Position numbers and translations under genes: made by a program. Shown here piece after piece: positions 34,908 through 43,965 of a DNA stretch of 64,000 bases. This stretch comes from Petrotoga mexicana DSM 14811 (lineage in GTDB: Bacteria; Thermotogota; Thermotogae; Petrotogales; Petrotogaceae): the NCBI RefSeq assembly GCF_002895565.1, contig NZ_AZRN01000032.1, positions 62,001-126,000 on the forward strand. The letters run 5' to 3'. How positions within the stretch are numbered: position 1 is the first letter of the stretch; every line of letters begins with the position of its first letter. The notes beneath the pieces were generated by a model. That model made no database searches and had not been told where the DNA came from. It saw only the letters and a list, made by a program, of their open reading frames with translations.

Positions 34908-35035
34908 TTCCTCAATTGGGTGGGGCTGTGGGGCGAAAGGGTAAAGCTCCATCCTTAAATGGGCGGGGAGCGGGGGAAGGGCGCTAATAAAGACTCTTTT
35001 CCTCACGGGTGGGGAGCGGGGTGAAAGGGCGCTAA
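34908..35035 (+). repeat. Repeat cluster 3: three tandem G-run units in the marR leader
   Basis: Units at 34918-34941, 34961-34985 and 35007-35033, period 43-46 bp, all sense to marR. They lie between the operator-overlapped promoter and the marR ribosome site, so they would be transcribed in the 5' leader. Confidence 0.9.
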
Positions 35036-35066
35036 ATAATAAAGATGAAATGAAAGGAGAAAAGAA

Positions 35067-35564
35067 ATGAAAGACAAAACACTTTGCACCGAAAATTTCC
35101 CTTTTGATGAACTCAATTCATCAACGATCAACGTTGTCCAACAATTCTTTCAAGTGATGAATCTCCAAAGACAGTTAAATTTCAAAATTATGGCAGAAAA
35201 AGATGTCTATCCTGGACAAGGAGTCTGTTTATGGTACATTTGGAAAAACCCTGGTATAAATCAAACAAATCTTGCAAAGCTCATGAACGTAGCTCCTCCA
35301 ACGGTTTCTTTGATTCTTAAAAGGCTAGAGAAAATGGGACTCATACTCCGCAAATCCGATCCTGATGACATGCGCACACTTCAGATGTTCTTAACTGAAA
35401 AAGGAGAGGAAGAAATAAAAAATTTAAAAACATCCTTTTCAAAGATCGTGAGATACAGCTTTGAAGGGTTATCAGACGAAGAACTAAATACCTTTAACGA
35501 GTTACTAAAAAAAATATCCAACAACCTATCAAAACATTTACAAAAAGGAGAAGATCAAGGATGA
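35067..35564 (+). CDS. MarR family transcriptional regulator
   Basis: This 165-residue winged-helix dimer protein has a recognition-helix region INQTNLAKLMNVAPPTVSLILKRL and the wing DPDDMRTLQMFLTEKG with the conserved D-R, followed by a long C-terminal dimerisation helix. MarR proteins release DNA on binding small aromatic or toxic compounds. It overlaps the first exporter gene by 4 bp (ATGA), so it very likely controls export of its own ligand. AAAGGAG precedes the ATG. Confidence 0.9.
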   Translation: MKDKTLCTENFPFDELNSSTINVVQQFFQVMNLQRQLNFKIMAEKDVYPGQGVCLWYIWKNPGINQTNLAKLMNVAPPTVSLILKRLEKMGLILRKSDPDDMRTLQMFLTEKGEEEIKNLKTSFSKIVRYSFEGLSDEELNTFNELLKKISNNLSKHLQKGEDQG

Positions 35565-37294
35565 GAACCATACTAAGCAAATATTTAAAACAGTATTATA
35601 AAGAGGTAATTTTGGCATTGGTGTTACTCACCGTCCAAGCTGTCTCAAACTTATACCTTCCAAACTTGAATGCGGACATTATCAACAACGGTGTTGCCAA
35701 AGGAGACCTCAATTATATCATGCAAGCAGGAGGGAGGATGTTGTTATTTTCCCTATTACTCGTTGGTGCTGCTGTAGGGGCGACATTTTTTGCATCTAGA
35801 ATCTCTGCAAAATTTGCACATGACTTACGTAAAGATCTTTACTATAAGGTACTTAGTTTCTCTCAAAACGATATAGACAAGTTTGGAACCGCCTCGCTGA
35901 TAACGAGAAACACGAATGATGTATACCAAATTCAGATGTTGGTATTAATAATGTTGAATGTGATGATCCTTGCACCCATAATGGCAATAGGTGGTGCCAT
36001 AATGGCTATACGTCAAGACGTTGTCCTTTCAACTTCGCTTTTAGTGATAATCCCAGTGATGGGAATTGTTGTATTCTTTCTAATGCGTAAGGCAATTCCA
36101 CTATTTAAAAGCATGCAAATAAAACTCGATAACGTCAACCGTGTTCTACGTGAAAAATTAATGGGTGTACGCGTCATCAGGGCTTTTGTGAAAGAAAAAA
36201 GTGAAGAAAAAAGATTCGATAAAGTAAATAGCGACTTAACCCAAACCGCCATAAAAGTAAACAGATTATTAGCATTAGGTATGCCTCTTCTAATGCTTAT
36301 TATGAACCTTTCAACTGTTAGTATTCTCTGGTTTGGTTCAATGCGAATAGACAGTGGAGCAATGCCAATAGGCAACTTGACAGCCTTCTTAACATATATC
36401 ATGGAAATACTCATATCAATAATGATGGCAATGATGATGTTTGTCATGTGGCCTCGTGCAGAAGCATCTGCCGATCGTATCAAAGAGGTATTAAAAACAG
36501 AACCAACAATTAATGAACCAGACGATCCCGTAATTTTAAAAAGTAAAAAAGGCACTATTTCCTTCAAAAATGTGACATTCAAATACGAAGGCGCTGAGGA
36601 ACCCGTACTAAGAAATATTTCATTTGAAGCAAAACCAGGCAAAACTACCGCAATTGTAGGTAGCACCGGAAGCGGTAAAAGCACTCTTATAAACTTGATC
36701 CCACGCTTTTACGAAGTCACCGAAGGGAAGATAGAAATCGACGGTGTAGATATAAGAGAACTGTCGATGGAAAACCTTAGAGACTCACTAGGTTTTGTAC
36801 CTCAAAAAGCTTATCTATTCAGTGGAACGATAGCTTCCAACCTAGCATATGGTAAGAAAGATGCAACTGAAGAGGAAATGTGGCATGCCTTAGAAATAGC
36901 CCAAGCGAAGGATTTTGTAGAAGAATTACCTGATAAACTACAAGCTCCAGTTGATCAAGGAGGAACGAACTTCTCCGGTGGTCAAAGGCAACGTCTATCT
37001 ATTGCAAGGGCAATTGTCAAAAAGCCAAAGATCTATATATTCGACGATAGTTTCTCTGCTTTGGATAACAGAACCGATGCGAACCTTCGTGAAGCCTTAA
37101 AGGAAGAGACTAAAAACTCTACAGTTATAATAGTAGCTCAAAGGGTAAGTACCATACTTAATGCAGACTTAATAATCGCTCTAAACGACGACGGAACGAT
37201 AGCTGGGCAAGGAAAACATTCAGATCTTATGCAATCATGTGAAGTATATAGAGAGCTCGTAAAATCCCAGTTACCAGAGGAGGAAACCGCATGA
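35561..37294 (+). CDS. ABC exporter half-transporter with degenerate ATP site
   Basis: This 577-residue protein has six membrane helices (about residues 15-305) and a nucleotide-binding domain. Walker A is GSTGSGKST, the signature is FSGGQRQRLSIARA, and Walker B reads IYIFDDSFSALD, with Asp in place of the catalytic Glu. That is the non-hydrolysing site of heterodimeric exporters such as T. maritima TM287/288. It pairs with the next gene, which has a normal Walker B, and overlaps it by 4 bp. Multidrug export is likely; the substrate is unknown. Confidence 0.9.
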   Translation: MRTILSKYLKQYYKEVILALVLLTVQAVSNLYLPNLNADIINNGVAKGDLNYIMQAGGRMLLFSLLLVGAAVGATFFASRISAKFAHDLRKDLYYKVLSFSQNDIDKFGTASLITRNTNDVYQIQMLVLIMLNVMILAPIMAIGGAIMAIRQDVVLSTSLLVIIPVMGIVVFFLMRKAIPLFKSMQIKLDNVNRVLREKLMGVRVIRAFVKEKSEEKRFDKVNSDLTQTAIKVNRLLALGMPLLMLIMNLSTVSILWFGSMRIDSGAMPIGNLTAFLTYIMEILISIMMAMMMFVMWPRAEASADRIKEVLKTEPTINEPDDPVILKSKKGTISFKNVTFKYEGAEEPVLRNISFEAKPGKTTAIVGSTGSGKSTLINLIPRFYEVTEGKIEIDGVDIRELSMENLRDSLGFVPQKAYLFSGTIASNLAYGKKDATEEEMWHALEIAQAKDFVEELPDKLQAPVDQGGTNFSGGQRQRLSIARAIVKKPKIYIFDDSFSALDNRTDANLREALKEETKNSTVIIVAQRVSTILNADLIIALNDDGTIAGQGKHSDLMQSCEVYRELVKSQLPEEETA

Positions 37295-39306
37295 GTCACA
37301 ATAATCCAAAAACTCCTAACAGTTCAACTAAAAAACCTATGGGGATGGGAATGGGTAGACGAGGAGCAACCCCTGGGGAAAAGCCAAAAAATTTTTGGGG
37401 TTCCTTAAAAAGATTACTTGGATATTTAAAACCTCAATTAATACCAATTTTGTTCGTTGTTTCTTTTGCCGTTTTAGCTACGGTCTTTATGATAACAGCC
37501 CCTAAGATAATAGGGAACGCCACAAATGTTTTATTCGAAGGTATAATTAGCAAAAATATGCCCGAAAATATGACAAAAGAACAAGCTATACAAATGCTTA
37601 AGCTCTCAGGGAACGATCAAATTGCTGAAATGATTGGACCAATGAATATAGTCCCAGGTCAGGGAGTTGATTACAACAAACTCGTACAAATCTTATTAAC
37701 CCTATTAGTAATTTACGGTTTATCAGCCCTGTTCAATTGGCTACAGCAATATATGATGGCTGGTGTCTCTCAAAAATCCATCTATAGTCTCAGAAAAGAA
37801 GTTGACAAAAAACTAGCAACACTTCCACTTAAATATTTTGATAGTCATTCCCACGGTGATATTCTCAGTAGAGTAACCAATGATATTGATAATATAGGAA
37901 GAACGCTTCAACAAACGTTAACACAGATCATAACAGCTACTGTCACTATAATCGGTGTAATAGTTATGATGTTAACGATAAGTCCATTGCTCACATTAAT
38001 AGCATTGACGCTGATTCCTTTATCTCTGATTGTCACAATGTTCATTGTAAAAAAATCTCAGAAACAGTTTGAAACGCAGTGGGACAGTACGGGAAAACTC
38101 AACGGTCATGTAGAGGAAACATATTCAGGCCATAACATTGTAAAGGTTTTCAACAAACAAAAAGAAGCTAAAGAAACATTCGACAACGAAAACGCTAGAT
38201 TATACCAAGCAAGTTTCAAATCTCAGTTCATATCAGGCATAATACGACCTGCAATAGCTTTTCTAAACAATCTTAACTACGTAGCTGTCAGTGTTATCGG
38301 TGGACTTAGGGTAGCAAACGGTCTAATGACACTCGGAGATGTACAGGCGTTCATTCAGTACTCAAGAATGTTCACCCAACCAATAGTTCAAACAGCTAAT
38401 ATTATAAATATTTTACAATCAACCGTCGCTTCTGCTGAAAGAGTATTCGAACTCCTAGATGAAGAGGACGAAGTTCCTGATCCAATCGATCCTGTAGAAT
38501 TACCTGAAGTAGAAGGAAGAATAGCGTTTGAAAACGTATCTTTCAGTTATGATCCTAAAAAACCTTTGATAGAGGGCTTAAACTTAGTTGTACATCCTGG
38601 AGAAAATGTAGCGATAGTTGGCCCAACAGGCGCTGGAAAAACAACACTTGTAAACCTTCTAATGAGATTCTACGATGTCACAGATGGAAGAATAACCTTG
38701 GACGGAACTGATATTAGGCAAATGAGAAGATCAGACCTTAGAAAAAACTTTGGTATGGTGCTTCAAGATACCTGGCTTTTTGGAGGCACGATAAAAGAAA
38801 ATATCGCCTACGGTAAAGAAGATACCTCTGATGAAGAGATCATGGAAGCTGCTAAAGCAGCGTATGTGGATCATTTTGTGAGAACATTACCCCATGGTTA
38901 CGACACAATAATAGATGAAGAAGCCTCGAACCTATCACAAGGTCAAAGACAATTGATAACCATCGCAAGAGCTTTCCTTGCAGACCCTAAAATTTTGATC
39001 TTGGATGAGGCGACAAGCTCTGTCGACACACGTACGGAAACATTAATACAACAAGCTATGGAAAAATTGATGAAGGGACGCACAAGTTTTGTAATTGCTC
39101 ATAGATTATCTACAATCAGGAATGCCGATACAATCTTAGTAATGAATCATGGTTCCATTGTAGAAACTGGAAATCACGAAGAACTCATGAAAAATAAAGG
39201 CTTTTACTACAATCTCTACATGAGCCAATTTTTAGGAATTGATTTAAAAAAACCAATAAAAGAACCAAAAACATCACAGGAAAATATAGCATCTGTCAAA
39301 AGCTAA
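37291..39306 (+). CDS. ABC exporter half-transporter with canonical ATP site
   Basis: This 671-residue partner of the previous protein has a polar N-terminal tail of about 45 residues with MGMGMGRRGATPG, as in TM288-type exporters. Six helices follow, with a long first loop (about 80-115). The nucleotide-binding domain has Walker A GPTGAGKTT, the signature LSQGQRQLITIARA (Q in place of the first signature G) and Walker B ILILDEATSSVD with catalytic Glu. The pair probably forms one heterodimer controlled by the MarR protein. Confidence 0.92.
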   Translation: MSHNNPKTPNSSTKKPMGMGMGRRGATPGEKPKNFWGSLKRLLGYLKPQLIPILFVVSFAVLATVFMITAPKIIGNATNVLFEGIISKNMPENMTKEQAIQMLKLSGNDQIAEMIGPMNIVPGQGVDYNKLVQILLTLLVIYGLSALFNWLQQYMMAGVSQKSIYSLRKEVDKKLATLPLKYFDSHSHGDILSRVTNDIDNIGRTLQQTLTQIITATVTIIGVIVMMLTISPLLTLIALTLIPLSLIVTMFIVKKSQKQFETQWDSTGKLNGHVEETYSGHNIVKVFNKQKEAKETFDNENARLYQASFKSQFISGIIRPAIAFLNNLNYVAVSVIGGLRVANGLMTLGDVQAFIQYSRMFTQPIVQTANIINILQSTVASAERVFELLDEEDEVPDPIDPVELPEVEGRIAFENVSFSYDPKKPLIEGLNLVVHPGENVAIVGPTGAGKTTLVNLLMRFYDVTDGRITLDGTDIRQMRRSDLRKNFGMVLQDTWLFGGTIKENIAYGKEDTSDEEIMEAAKAAYVDHFVRTLPHGYDTIIDEEASNLSQGQRQLITIARAFLADPKILILDEATSSVDTRTETLIQQAMEKLMKGRTSFVIAHRLSTIRNADTILVMNHGSIVETGNHEELMKNKGFYYNLYMSQFLGIDLKKPIKEPKTSQENIASVKS

Positions 39307-39372
39307 ACCCTCTCCACTCCAACTAAGTTGGGGTGTTGAATGGATGAAAGTAATAAAATAATTTCCGAAAAT

Positions 39373-39394
39373 GCGCCCTAAATGGGCGTTTTTT
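39373..39394 (+). terminator. Rho-independent terminator of the marR-exporter operon
   Basis: CGCCC-TAAAT-GGGCG hairpin followed by TTTTTT. A second small hairpin (ACTCCAAC/GTTGGGGT) lies just upstream at 39317-39335. Confidence 0.75.
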
Positions 39395-39410
39395 CAATTA
39401 AAAATTGCCA

Positions 39411-39554
39411 ATAATTTCCACTTCAGAATTATATGAGGTTATTGATTTTTTCAAATCACGTAATGTAGAAATAGTGAGCATAGAAAAACAAATGGTGAAT
39501 TTCGAAAAGATATTCATTTCATATACTAATGGGGATAGGGGAAGACAAAACTAA
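39411..39554 (+). pseudogene. C-terminal relic of an ABC-2-type ATPase
   Basis: About 47 open codons follow the exporter terminator and have no start. The translation ELYEVIDFFKSRNVEIVSIE, followed by KQMVNFEKIFISYTNG, matches the usual C-terminal end of ABC-type drug-export ATPases (VxSIExxxxSLEDIFxxxT). The rest of the gene is gone. It is likely the remnant of a second export system at this locus. Confidence 0.5.
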
Positions 39555-39573
39555 ACTCTTGGCGGGATTTTAT

Positions 39574-40509
39574 TCACTCTTTCCCGCCAACTTTTATTCT
39601 AGGGTCTAAGAAACCGTATATTAAATCTAAAATCACGATACCGCCGATGTATAAAAGAGTTGTAAAAGACAAATTACCCAAAAGAACAGGAATATCATCC
39701 TGCTGAATAGCAGCCCAAAAAAGATTCCCCATTCCAGGCCAATTAAATATACCTTCTATTATCAATGCCCCAGAAAAGGAATCAAGGACAGATAAAACCG
39801 ACATTGTTAAGATAGGAGGAGCCGAAGCTCTTAAAGCATGCCCAAACAAAACTTTTCTTTCAGGAATACCCCTAGCCCTTGCGGAAATTATGAAATCATT
39901 CTGGAGATTTGTTAACACTATATTTCTTGATAAATACGCCCTTCCCCAAAAACGAAAAAAAACAAGCGTAGCTAAAGGTAAAATTAAATGATACACAAAA
40001 TCTGCAAATTTTTTTATCAATCCCTCAGGAGGTGGAATGCTAAAGATACCACCAGAAGGAAATAATTGAAACTTGAAAGAAAAAAGCATAATCATTACCA
40101 ATCCAACCCACCATATTGGAAGACCGTAAAAAATCATTGTAAGTATTGAAGTTGTTTTGTCCATAAATCCCCCAGCTTTTTGAGCCTTTTTTATCCCCAA
40201 GTATACTCCCAAGAAAATATCTATAATAATAGCCATAGTAAAAAGAAGCATTGTATTAGGTACTCTTTCTAAGATAATTTTAATGACATCGGTTTCTCCT
40301 TTAAAGGATCGTATGGACATCGATTGACCGTAATTAAAAGTGATCGTATTGAACCAATCAGAAAAAATCTCGGGTAATATTGGTCCTTCCAAAAGGTAGC
40401 TATAATGAAGTTTAAACATCACGTTGAAAAGTACAGAATACACAAAAATAATAGCAAAATAAATCATAACCCCCATTAACATCCTTTTAAAGGCGTATCT
40501 CCAATACAT
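39574..40509 (-). CDS. Orphan oligopeptide permease, OppB type
   Basis: This permease of about 311 residues has six hydrophobic segments and the DPP motif region ARGIPERKVLFGHALRAS. It is clearly a paralogue of OppB at 43962 (same MYWRYA start, same GVMIY, and near-identical C-terminus), but lacks the 40-residue periplasmic insertion after helix 1. The start is the ATG at 40509 with AAAGGTGGT upstream. A terminator separates it from oppF, and it has no OppC partner here, so it may be a leftover of a duplicated operon or may swap with OppB. Confidence 0.88.
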   Translation of the reverse strand: MYWRYAFKRMLMGVMIYFAIIFVYSVLFNVMFKLHYSYLLEGPILPEIFSDWFNTITFNYGQSMSIRSFKGETDVIKIILERVPNTMLLFTMAIIIDIFLGVYLGIKKAQKAGGFMDKTTSILTMIFYGLPIWWVGLVMIMLFSFKFQLFPSGGIFSIPPPEGLIKKFADFVYHLILPLATLVFFRFWGRAYLSRNIVLTNLQNDFIISARARGIPERKVLFGHALRASAPPILTMSVLSVLDSFSGALIIEGIFNWPGMGNLFWAAIQQDDIPVLLGNLSFTTLLYIGGIVILDLIYGFLDPRIKVGGKE

Positions 40510-40544
40510 AAACGTAACCACCTTTATATCTTTTCATCAAAATT

Positions 40545-40574
40545 AAAAAACCCCACATTTGTGGGGATTTTTTA
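40545..40574 (-). terminator. Bidirectional-looking terminator between oppF and the orphan permease
   Basis: CCCCAC-ATTT-GTGGGG stem (40551-40566) with T-runs on both sides when read in either direction (TTTTTT on each strand). Confidence 0.8.
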
Positions 40575-41603
40575 AATTTTTTCTACTTCCTGATTTATCT
40601 CTTTGTACCTATAACAGGCAACGTAATGACCGTTTGAATCTTCTACCAACTCTGGATCGTCAACATTCTCAAAACATTCAGGCTGTGCATAAATACACCT
40701 TGGATGGAATCTACATCCTTTTGGTATATTTGCTGCAGATGGAATCTCTCCTTTTATTGGTAATTCTTTTATTACGTTTTCTTTTCCGGGTAAAGGTTCA
40801 GGAACTGCTTCTATCAAAGCTTTGGTGTATGGATGTAAAGGTCTTTCGATTATTTCGTCAGCATCACCTAACTCAACTATTCTTCCAAGGTACATAACAG
40901 CAATCCTGTCACAAAAATATCTAGCGGTTGATAAATCATGAGTTATGTATAAATAAGTCAGTCCTAAATCTTGCTGAACATCTTTCATCATGTGAAGAAT
41001 TTCTGCCCTGGTTGATAAATCGATCATAGAAACGGGTTCATCTGCTATTATGAAATCAGGAGAAAGAACTAAGGTCCTTGCGGTTGCAACTCTTTGTCTT
41101 TGCCCTCCACTGAGCATGTGAGGGTACCTATCCATGAACTCTTCAGGGGGTGTTAATTTTACTTCATTTAGAACCTTTTTTGCTATCTCTTCAATTTCGT
41201 TAGGATCCTTGGTTTTATTATGAATGATCAAGGGTTCCGCCAATACATCTCTTACCCTAAACCTTGGATTTATCGAAGAGTAAGGGTCCTGAAAAATCAT
41301 CTGTACATCTTCTTTATACTTCTTAATTTCGTCAGTAGAAGATAAAGAAGTAACATCTCTACCCTTAAATATTATTTGGCCCTCTGTGGGTTCTTCTAAT
41401 TTCATCAATAACCTACCCGTAGTTGATTTTCCGCAACCAGATTCTCCAATTAAGCCAAATATCTCTCCCTTTCTTATGTCAAAACTTATATTATCCACCG
41501 CTTTAACCCATCTTCGTTTGCCTTGAAACACTTCTGAAACGGTTCTTCGCAGGGGAAACCATTTTTTTAAATTCTTAATACTCAATATGATTTCATCGTT
41601 CAT
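40572..41603 (-). CDS. oppF: Oligopeptide ABC transporter ATPase OppF
   Basis: This ATPase of about 343 residues has Walker A GESGCGKST, signature LSGGQRQRVATAR, and Walker B FIIADEPVSMID. The oligopeptide-family C-terminal extension has the Cys group CRFHPRCIYAQPEC. The ATG at 41603 is used because TTGGAGGTG precedes it; it overlaps the end of oppD by 11 bp. It hydrolyses ATP with OppD to drive uptake. Confidence 0.94.
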   Translation of the reverse strand: MNDEIILSIKNLKKWFPLRRTVSEVFQGKRRWVKAVDNISFDIRKGEIFGLIGESGCGKSTTGRLLMKLEEPTEGQIIFKGRDVTSLSSTDEIKKYKEDVQMIFQDPYSSINPRFRVRDVLAEPLIIHNKTKDPNEIEEIAKKVLNEVKLTPPEEFMDRYPHMLSGGQRQRVATARTLVLSPDFIIADEPVSMIDLSTRAEILHMMKDVQQDLGLTYLYITHDLSTARYFCDRIAVMYLGRIVELGDADEIIERPLHPYTKALIEAVPEPLPGKENVIKELPIKGEIPSAANIPKGCRFHPRCIYAQPECFENVDDPELVEDSNGHYVACYRYKEINQEVEKI

Positions 41604-42567
41604 CAAAACACCTCCAACAAGCTGCAAAATGCCCGGGTTCAATTTCCTTTAATGGTGGTTCTTCTACTTTACATCTATCGAAAGCAACCGGACAACGCTC
41701 ATGGAATCGACATCCACTGGGTGGTTTAAGTAAATCAGGTGGTACACCTGGTATAAAAGCAAGTTCTTCTACTTTTTTATGTAAACGAGGTGTAGCTCCC
41801 AACAAACCTTTTGTATATGGATGTGCTGGACCTTGGGGACCATAAATTTGATGATTCTCTCCTATTTCAGCTATCTTACCTGCATACATCACCATTATCC
41901 TGTCCGCAACCTCTGCTACGGTAGCTAAATCATGAGTTATAAAGATAAAAGACAAATTAAGATCCTTTTTTAACCTTTTCAGAAGATTTATTATTTGAGC
42001 TTGAACGACAACATCTAAAGCTGTAGTTGGTTCATCGGCAATAATCACTTTGGGTTCTAAAAACAAAGCTGTGGCGATTACAACACGTTGTTTCATACCA
42101 CCCGATAATTCGTGAGGGTATCTTTTCAAAATATCCTCTGATAAACCCACCTGATTTAAATATTTTTTAATTATAGCAAGAGCCTTTTCTTCTTCCATTT
42201 CCCTATGAGTTTGAAGGGTTTCCATCATCTGTTTTTTAATGGTGTAAACTGGCGTCAAACTATTCATAGCCCCTTGAAAAACCATAGAAATCTTTTCCCA
42301 TCTAACTCTTTTACGTAAAACAGATTCTTTTAAAGGAACTATATCTTCACCATCTATATTAATCTCTCCACTTACAATTCTGCCCGGAGGGTTCGGCATT
42401 CTCAAAAGACCCATCCCCAAAGTGGTTTTACCACATCCAGACTCTCCAACAAGCCCTAAGGTTTCTCCCTCTCTTAGAGAGAAACTCACATCGTCCAATC
42501 CTTTTACAACACCTTTTCTTGTATAATAATAAACTTTTAAATTTTTAACATTTAAAATTTCATTCAT
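41593..42567 (-). CDS. oppD: Oligopeptide ABC transporter ATPase OppD
   Basis: This 324-residue ATPase has Walker A GESGCGKTT, signature LSGGMKQRVVIATAL, and Walker B VIIADEPTTALD. The C-terminal oligopeptide ABC domain has GCRFHERCPVAFDRC. It is 6 bp downstream of oppC and overlaps oppF. Confidence 0.95.
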   Translation of the reverse strand: MNEILNVKNLKVYYYTRKGVVKGLDDVSFSLREGETLGLVGESGCGKTTLGMGLLRMPNPPGRIVSGEINIDGEDIVPLKESVLRKRVRWEKISMVFQGAMNSLTPVYTIKKQMMETLQTHREMEEEKALAIIKKYLNQVGLSEDILKRYPHELSGGMKQRVVIATALFLEPKVIIADEPTTALDVVVQAQIINLLKRLKKDLNLSFIFITHDLATVAEVADRIMVMYAGKIAEIGENHQIYGPQGPAHPYTKGLLGATPRLHKKVEELAFIPGVPPDLLKPPSGCRFHERCPVAFDRCKVEEPPLKEIEPGHFAACWRCFDER

Positions 42568-42573
42568 TCATAT

Positions 42574-43965
42574 CTACCTCGTTCTCAATTTTGGATTTAA
42601 AATGGTGTCCATTGCAAAACCTAAAAAGGCAAAAGTCATACCTACTAAAGCGATAGCAATTCCAGGAGGTACAACCCACCACCAAAGACCGTTTGTTACG
42701 GCTCCGCCGTTCATGGCATCGTGGAGAATTTGCCCCCATGTAACTATTGTGGCATCTCCTAAACCAAGTAAACTAACGGTTGCCTCGTAAAGAATAGCGT
42801 TTGGTACATTAAGGGCCATACTTGCAAAGGCATATGGTATCAAAATCGGAACCATATGTTTGAAAATTATCCTTCTATGTGAAGCGCCCAAAGCTTTTGC
42901 AGCTTCAACATATGTTTCCTCTTTAATTTGCAAAGCCATACTTCTTACTGTTTTAACAGGGCCTACCCAAAAAAACAAACTCATCATTAAAATAAGACTC
43001 CAAATAGAGGGCTTAAATATTGCTGATAAAACAATTAAAACAGGAAGAAGAGGTATGTTGATAAAAATTTCCCAGATTCTTTGCATTATAGAATCAACTA
43101 TACCACCATAATATGCAGAAATAACTCCGTAAATCACTCCTACTGACACTGAAATTGCAGATGTCATGAGCCCTATGAACAAAGCCCACTTTATGCCTGC
43201 TACTAATCCACTCCAAACATCTCTTTTAGAGTTATCTGTACCTAGTAAACCAGAAACGCTTCCAGAAACAACTAACCTTGTATCTTGTATAGTAGTATCC
43301 TCAGTCATTTTTATTAGATTAATGTTTAGCTTGTATGTCCCATTTAATGGAGTTGGATTTGAAAAAAGCTCACCATTGGCTTGTGAAAAAAGTACAGTAT
43401 TTACATCAACCCTTGGCGGTAAGTTTTGCACATATCTCCTAGCAAAACTTTGAACGTTGTTAATCGCTTCATTAATAATTGATATTCTAAAGTCTTTTTC
43501 AGTGTTTGAACTAAAACTTTTGTTCACCAGATTGATTTTATTACCATCTGGACGTTCCAAAACAATATTCAAACTAAAGTTACCTTTAAACGTCCCTCTA
43601 TATATTAAATCAACGGGGGGAACGTCATAATCGTAATCGTACTCTATAACAGAATTTAACATAGTTATTGGGCCAGAAACGTTTTGTTCAGTATATTCCA
43701 AATCTTCAAAATACGCAGTGGGAGTGTAATCCTTTTGAGAAAACCAGTTTATCCAGATTGGAGGAACGCTTCGAGGGTTATCTTCCCAATATGTAATATC
43801 TCTCCACCTTGTAGAAGCTTCGGGAAATGGGATTAAAAATTGTTCAAAAACAACTAAAACTATAAAAAGAAGTAAAAGAATAATTCCAGCTATACCAAAT
43901 TTAACTTGCTTAAACTCATCCCAAAAATCTTTTAATTGCTTAACAACACGATTTGTTTTATTCAC
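42574..43965 (-). CDS. oppC: Oligopeptide permease OppC with large extracytoplasmic insertion
   Basis: This protein has 463 residues against about 300 for ordinary OppC. After the first helix (IAGIILLLLFIVLVVFEQFL) there is a hydrophilic insertion of about 190 residues with Tyr/Asp-rich and strand-like segments. The permease core then follows (GLVAGIKWALFIGLMTSAIS and onward), with the EAA loop EAAKALGASHRRIIFKH. It overlaps oppB by 4 bp. The insertion would face the periplasm and may contact the unusually large binding protein. This is inference. Confidence 0.92.
   Translation of the reverse strand: MNKTNRVVKQLKDFWDEFKQVKFGIAGIILLLLFIVLVVFEQFLIPFPEASTRWRDITYWEDNPRSVPPIWINWFSQKDYTPTAYFEDLEYTEQNVSGPITMLNSVIEYDYDYDVPPVDLIYRGTFKGNFSLNIVLERPDGNKINLVNKSFSSNTEKDFRISIINEAINNVQSFARRYVQNLPPRVDVNTVLFSQANGELFSNPTPLNGTYKLNINLIKMTEDTTIQDTRLVVSGSVSGLLGTDNSKRDVWSGLVAGIKWALFIGLMTSAISVSVGVIYGVISAYYGGIVDSIMQRIWEIFINIPLLPVLIVLSAIFKPSIWSLILMMSLFFWVGPVKTVRSMALQIKEETYVEAAKALGASHRRIIFKHMVPILIPYAFASMALNVPNAILYEATVSLLGLGDATIVTWGQILHDAMNGGAVTNGLWWWVVPPGIAIALVGMTFAFLGFAMDTILNPKLRTR

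Noticed and set aside
39559-39590. TTGGCGGGA/TCCCGCCAA hairpin at the end of the orphan permease as terminator
   Set aside because: It overlaps the coding end and no clear T-run follows on the minus strand; support too weak to list.
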